Source: DATKLL01 sp035542475 (GTDB taxonomy: Bacteria > Desulfobacterota > Syntrophia > Syntrophales > UBA2185). Taken from it: a stretch of DNA of 33,742 bases. The notes under the pieces were generated by a model that was given only the letters and a program-made list of their open reading frames with translations, was not told the origin of the DNA and made no database searches. The position numbers and the translations under genes are program-made. Shown in pieces: positions 33,195 through 33,742 of the stretch (position 1 is its first letter; each line of letters starts with the position of its first letter). The DNA is taken from contig DATKLL010000179.1 in the NCBI GenBank assembly GCA_035542475.1, positions 1-33,742 on the forward strand. Direction: 5' to 3'.

Positions 33195-33316
33195 GGGCTG
33201 TTCAAAAATTCTCAGATGCAAGGCGCTCAAAAACCGAATCGTGAGGCGTATATCGAAATACGTTGAACGGTTCGGTTTGCAGAGCAATGCTGCAGATGAG
33301 TATTTTTCAACAGCCC
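33195..33316. repeat. 122-bp imperfect hairpin repeat element
   Basis: The element runs from GGGCTGTT (33195-33202) to AACAGCCC (33309-33316). The arms continue to pair through TCAGATGCA versus TGCAGATGA, AACCGA versus the TCGGTT region, and CGTAT versus ATACG at the centre. It is non-coding and fills most of the gap between the kinase-like gene and the convergent rtcB gene. The shape is that of a miniature inverted-repeat or large REP-like element; it might also act as a bidirectional transcription stop. Confidence 0.75.
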
Positions 33317-33320
33317 TTCG

Positions 33321-33742
33321 TCATCCCTTGATGCAGCCAAGCGCCCTCAGTCTTGCGACCTTCTTAGAAATGCCGGCTTTGTGCACGACCTCCACTACCT
33401 GATCTAAATCCTTATACGCCTCCGGTATCTCCTCGCTGAGAGTTCCTTTACCGGTTGCCATAATAATAATACCCTTATCGGCCAGCTCCCTCGCTATTGC
33501 CCTTCCACGGCTTGCCTTCTTTGCCTGGGTGCGGCTCATGACACGTCCTGCCCCATGGCAGGTACTTCCGAAGGTCTCTGCGAATGCCTTCTCCGTCCCG
33601 GCAAGCACGTACGAGCCTGATCCCATATCGCCGGGTATTAATACCGGTTGACCCGTCTTGATGTACTGCGCGGGAAGCGCGGGATGGCTGGGAGGAAATG
33701 CCCGAGTCGCGCCCTTCCTGTGCACGCACAGTTTCATCTCTT
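33321..33742 (-). CDS. rtcB: RtcB-type RNA ligase, C-terminal part only
   Basis: The gene runs off the window, so only the last 140 residues or so are visible. RtcB joins RNA 2',3'-cyclic phosphate or 3'-phosphate ends to 5'-OH ends using GTP and manganese, in RNA repair and tRNA splicing. The visible part contains HRKGATRAFPP, VLIPGDMGSGSYVLAGT, STCHGAGRVMSR (the HGAGR signature near the guanylylation site) and the typical terminal GCIKG. The internal Met at 33737 is not the start; full-length RtcB is about 480 residues, so roughly 340 are missing. It is convergent to the kinase-like gene, with the hairpin repeat between. Confidence 0.92.
   Translation of the reverse strand, partial: EMKLCVHRKGATRAFPPSHPALPAQYIKTGQPVLIPGDMGSGSYVLAGTEKAFAETFGSTCHGAGRVMSRTQAKKASRGRAIARELADKGIIIMATGKGTLSEEIPEAYKDLDQVVEVVHKAGISKKVARLRALGCIKG

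Overview
This window looks like a chromosomal segment of an anaerobic Gram-negative bacterium, most likely a Desulfobacterota (former Deltaproteobacteria) lineage such as Syntrophales. That placement is inferred from gene content: a PaaK-type acyl-CoA ligase paired with a tandem ACT protein, a cytidylate-kinase-like protein, DUF2845 and FmdB small proteins, a ClpX-like AAA+ paralogue, polyferredoxin/DUF362 electron-transfer genes and lipoproteins with lipoboxes. No rRNA, tRNA, CRISPR array, phage or transposase gene was seen.

Layout. 1-1239: 3' part of a flotillin/SPFH gene (+), cut by the window edge. 1240-1443: two similar GC-rich hairpins around a good sigma-70-like promoter. 1444-9582: a nucleotide-biosynthesis operon (+), carA-guaA-[repeat element and orphan ORF]-carB-purF. 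Three of its products take nitrogen from glutamine in their own amidotransferase domains, and CarB receives the ammonia from CarA. 9664-11570 (-): a papain-like cysteine peptidase translationally coupled to a PLP-dependent D-cysteine desulfhydrase/ACC-deaminase-type enzyme. 11800-14077 (-): a run of small and stress-type genes: sirtuin, Lys/Glu-rich secreted protein with a strong terminator, an internally deleted nitroreductase remnant, a DUF2845 protein and a 54-aa FmdB zinc-ribbon protein. 14240-14695 (+): a flavodoxin-like protein. 14710-16552 (-): zinc alcohol dehydrogenase plus LsrF-like class I aldolase/thiolase. 16678-17978 (+): membrane metallophosphoesterase and a 31-aa membrane peptide. 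18043-18255 (-): decayed receiver-domain fragment. 18380-20128 (+): large ClpX-like AAA+ ATPase that keeps the ClpP-docking IGF loop.

20199-24251 (-): an operon of transglutaminase-like lipoprotein, Tat-type DUF362 protein and a membrane polyferredoxin that looks like a NapH-NapG fusion. 24468-26270 (+): ftsH. 26382-27500 (+): a Cys-rich small protein and a TrxC-type thioredoxin with a duplicated N-terminal zinc ribbon. 27509-30371 (-): a c-di-GMP module of GGDEF sensor, coiled-coil lipoprotein and HD-GYP phosphodiesterase. 30541-33117 (+): paaK, tandem-ACT protein and cytidylate-kinase-like gene. 33195-33316: a 122-bp imperfect hairpin repeat. 33321-33742 (-): C-terminal part of rtcB, cut by the window edge.

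The most interesting items are the ClpX-like paralogue with its extra C-terminal module, the NapH-NapG-like fusion with DUF362, the tandem zinc-ribbon thioredoxin, the glutamine-amidotransferase operon interrupted by a structured repeat, the duplicated covarying hairpins around the carA promoter, and two gene remnants (nitroreductase, receiver domain). None of these by itself proves a new system. All assignments come from reading motifs, without any database search.
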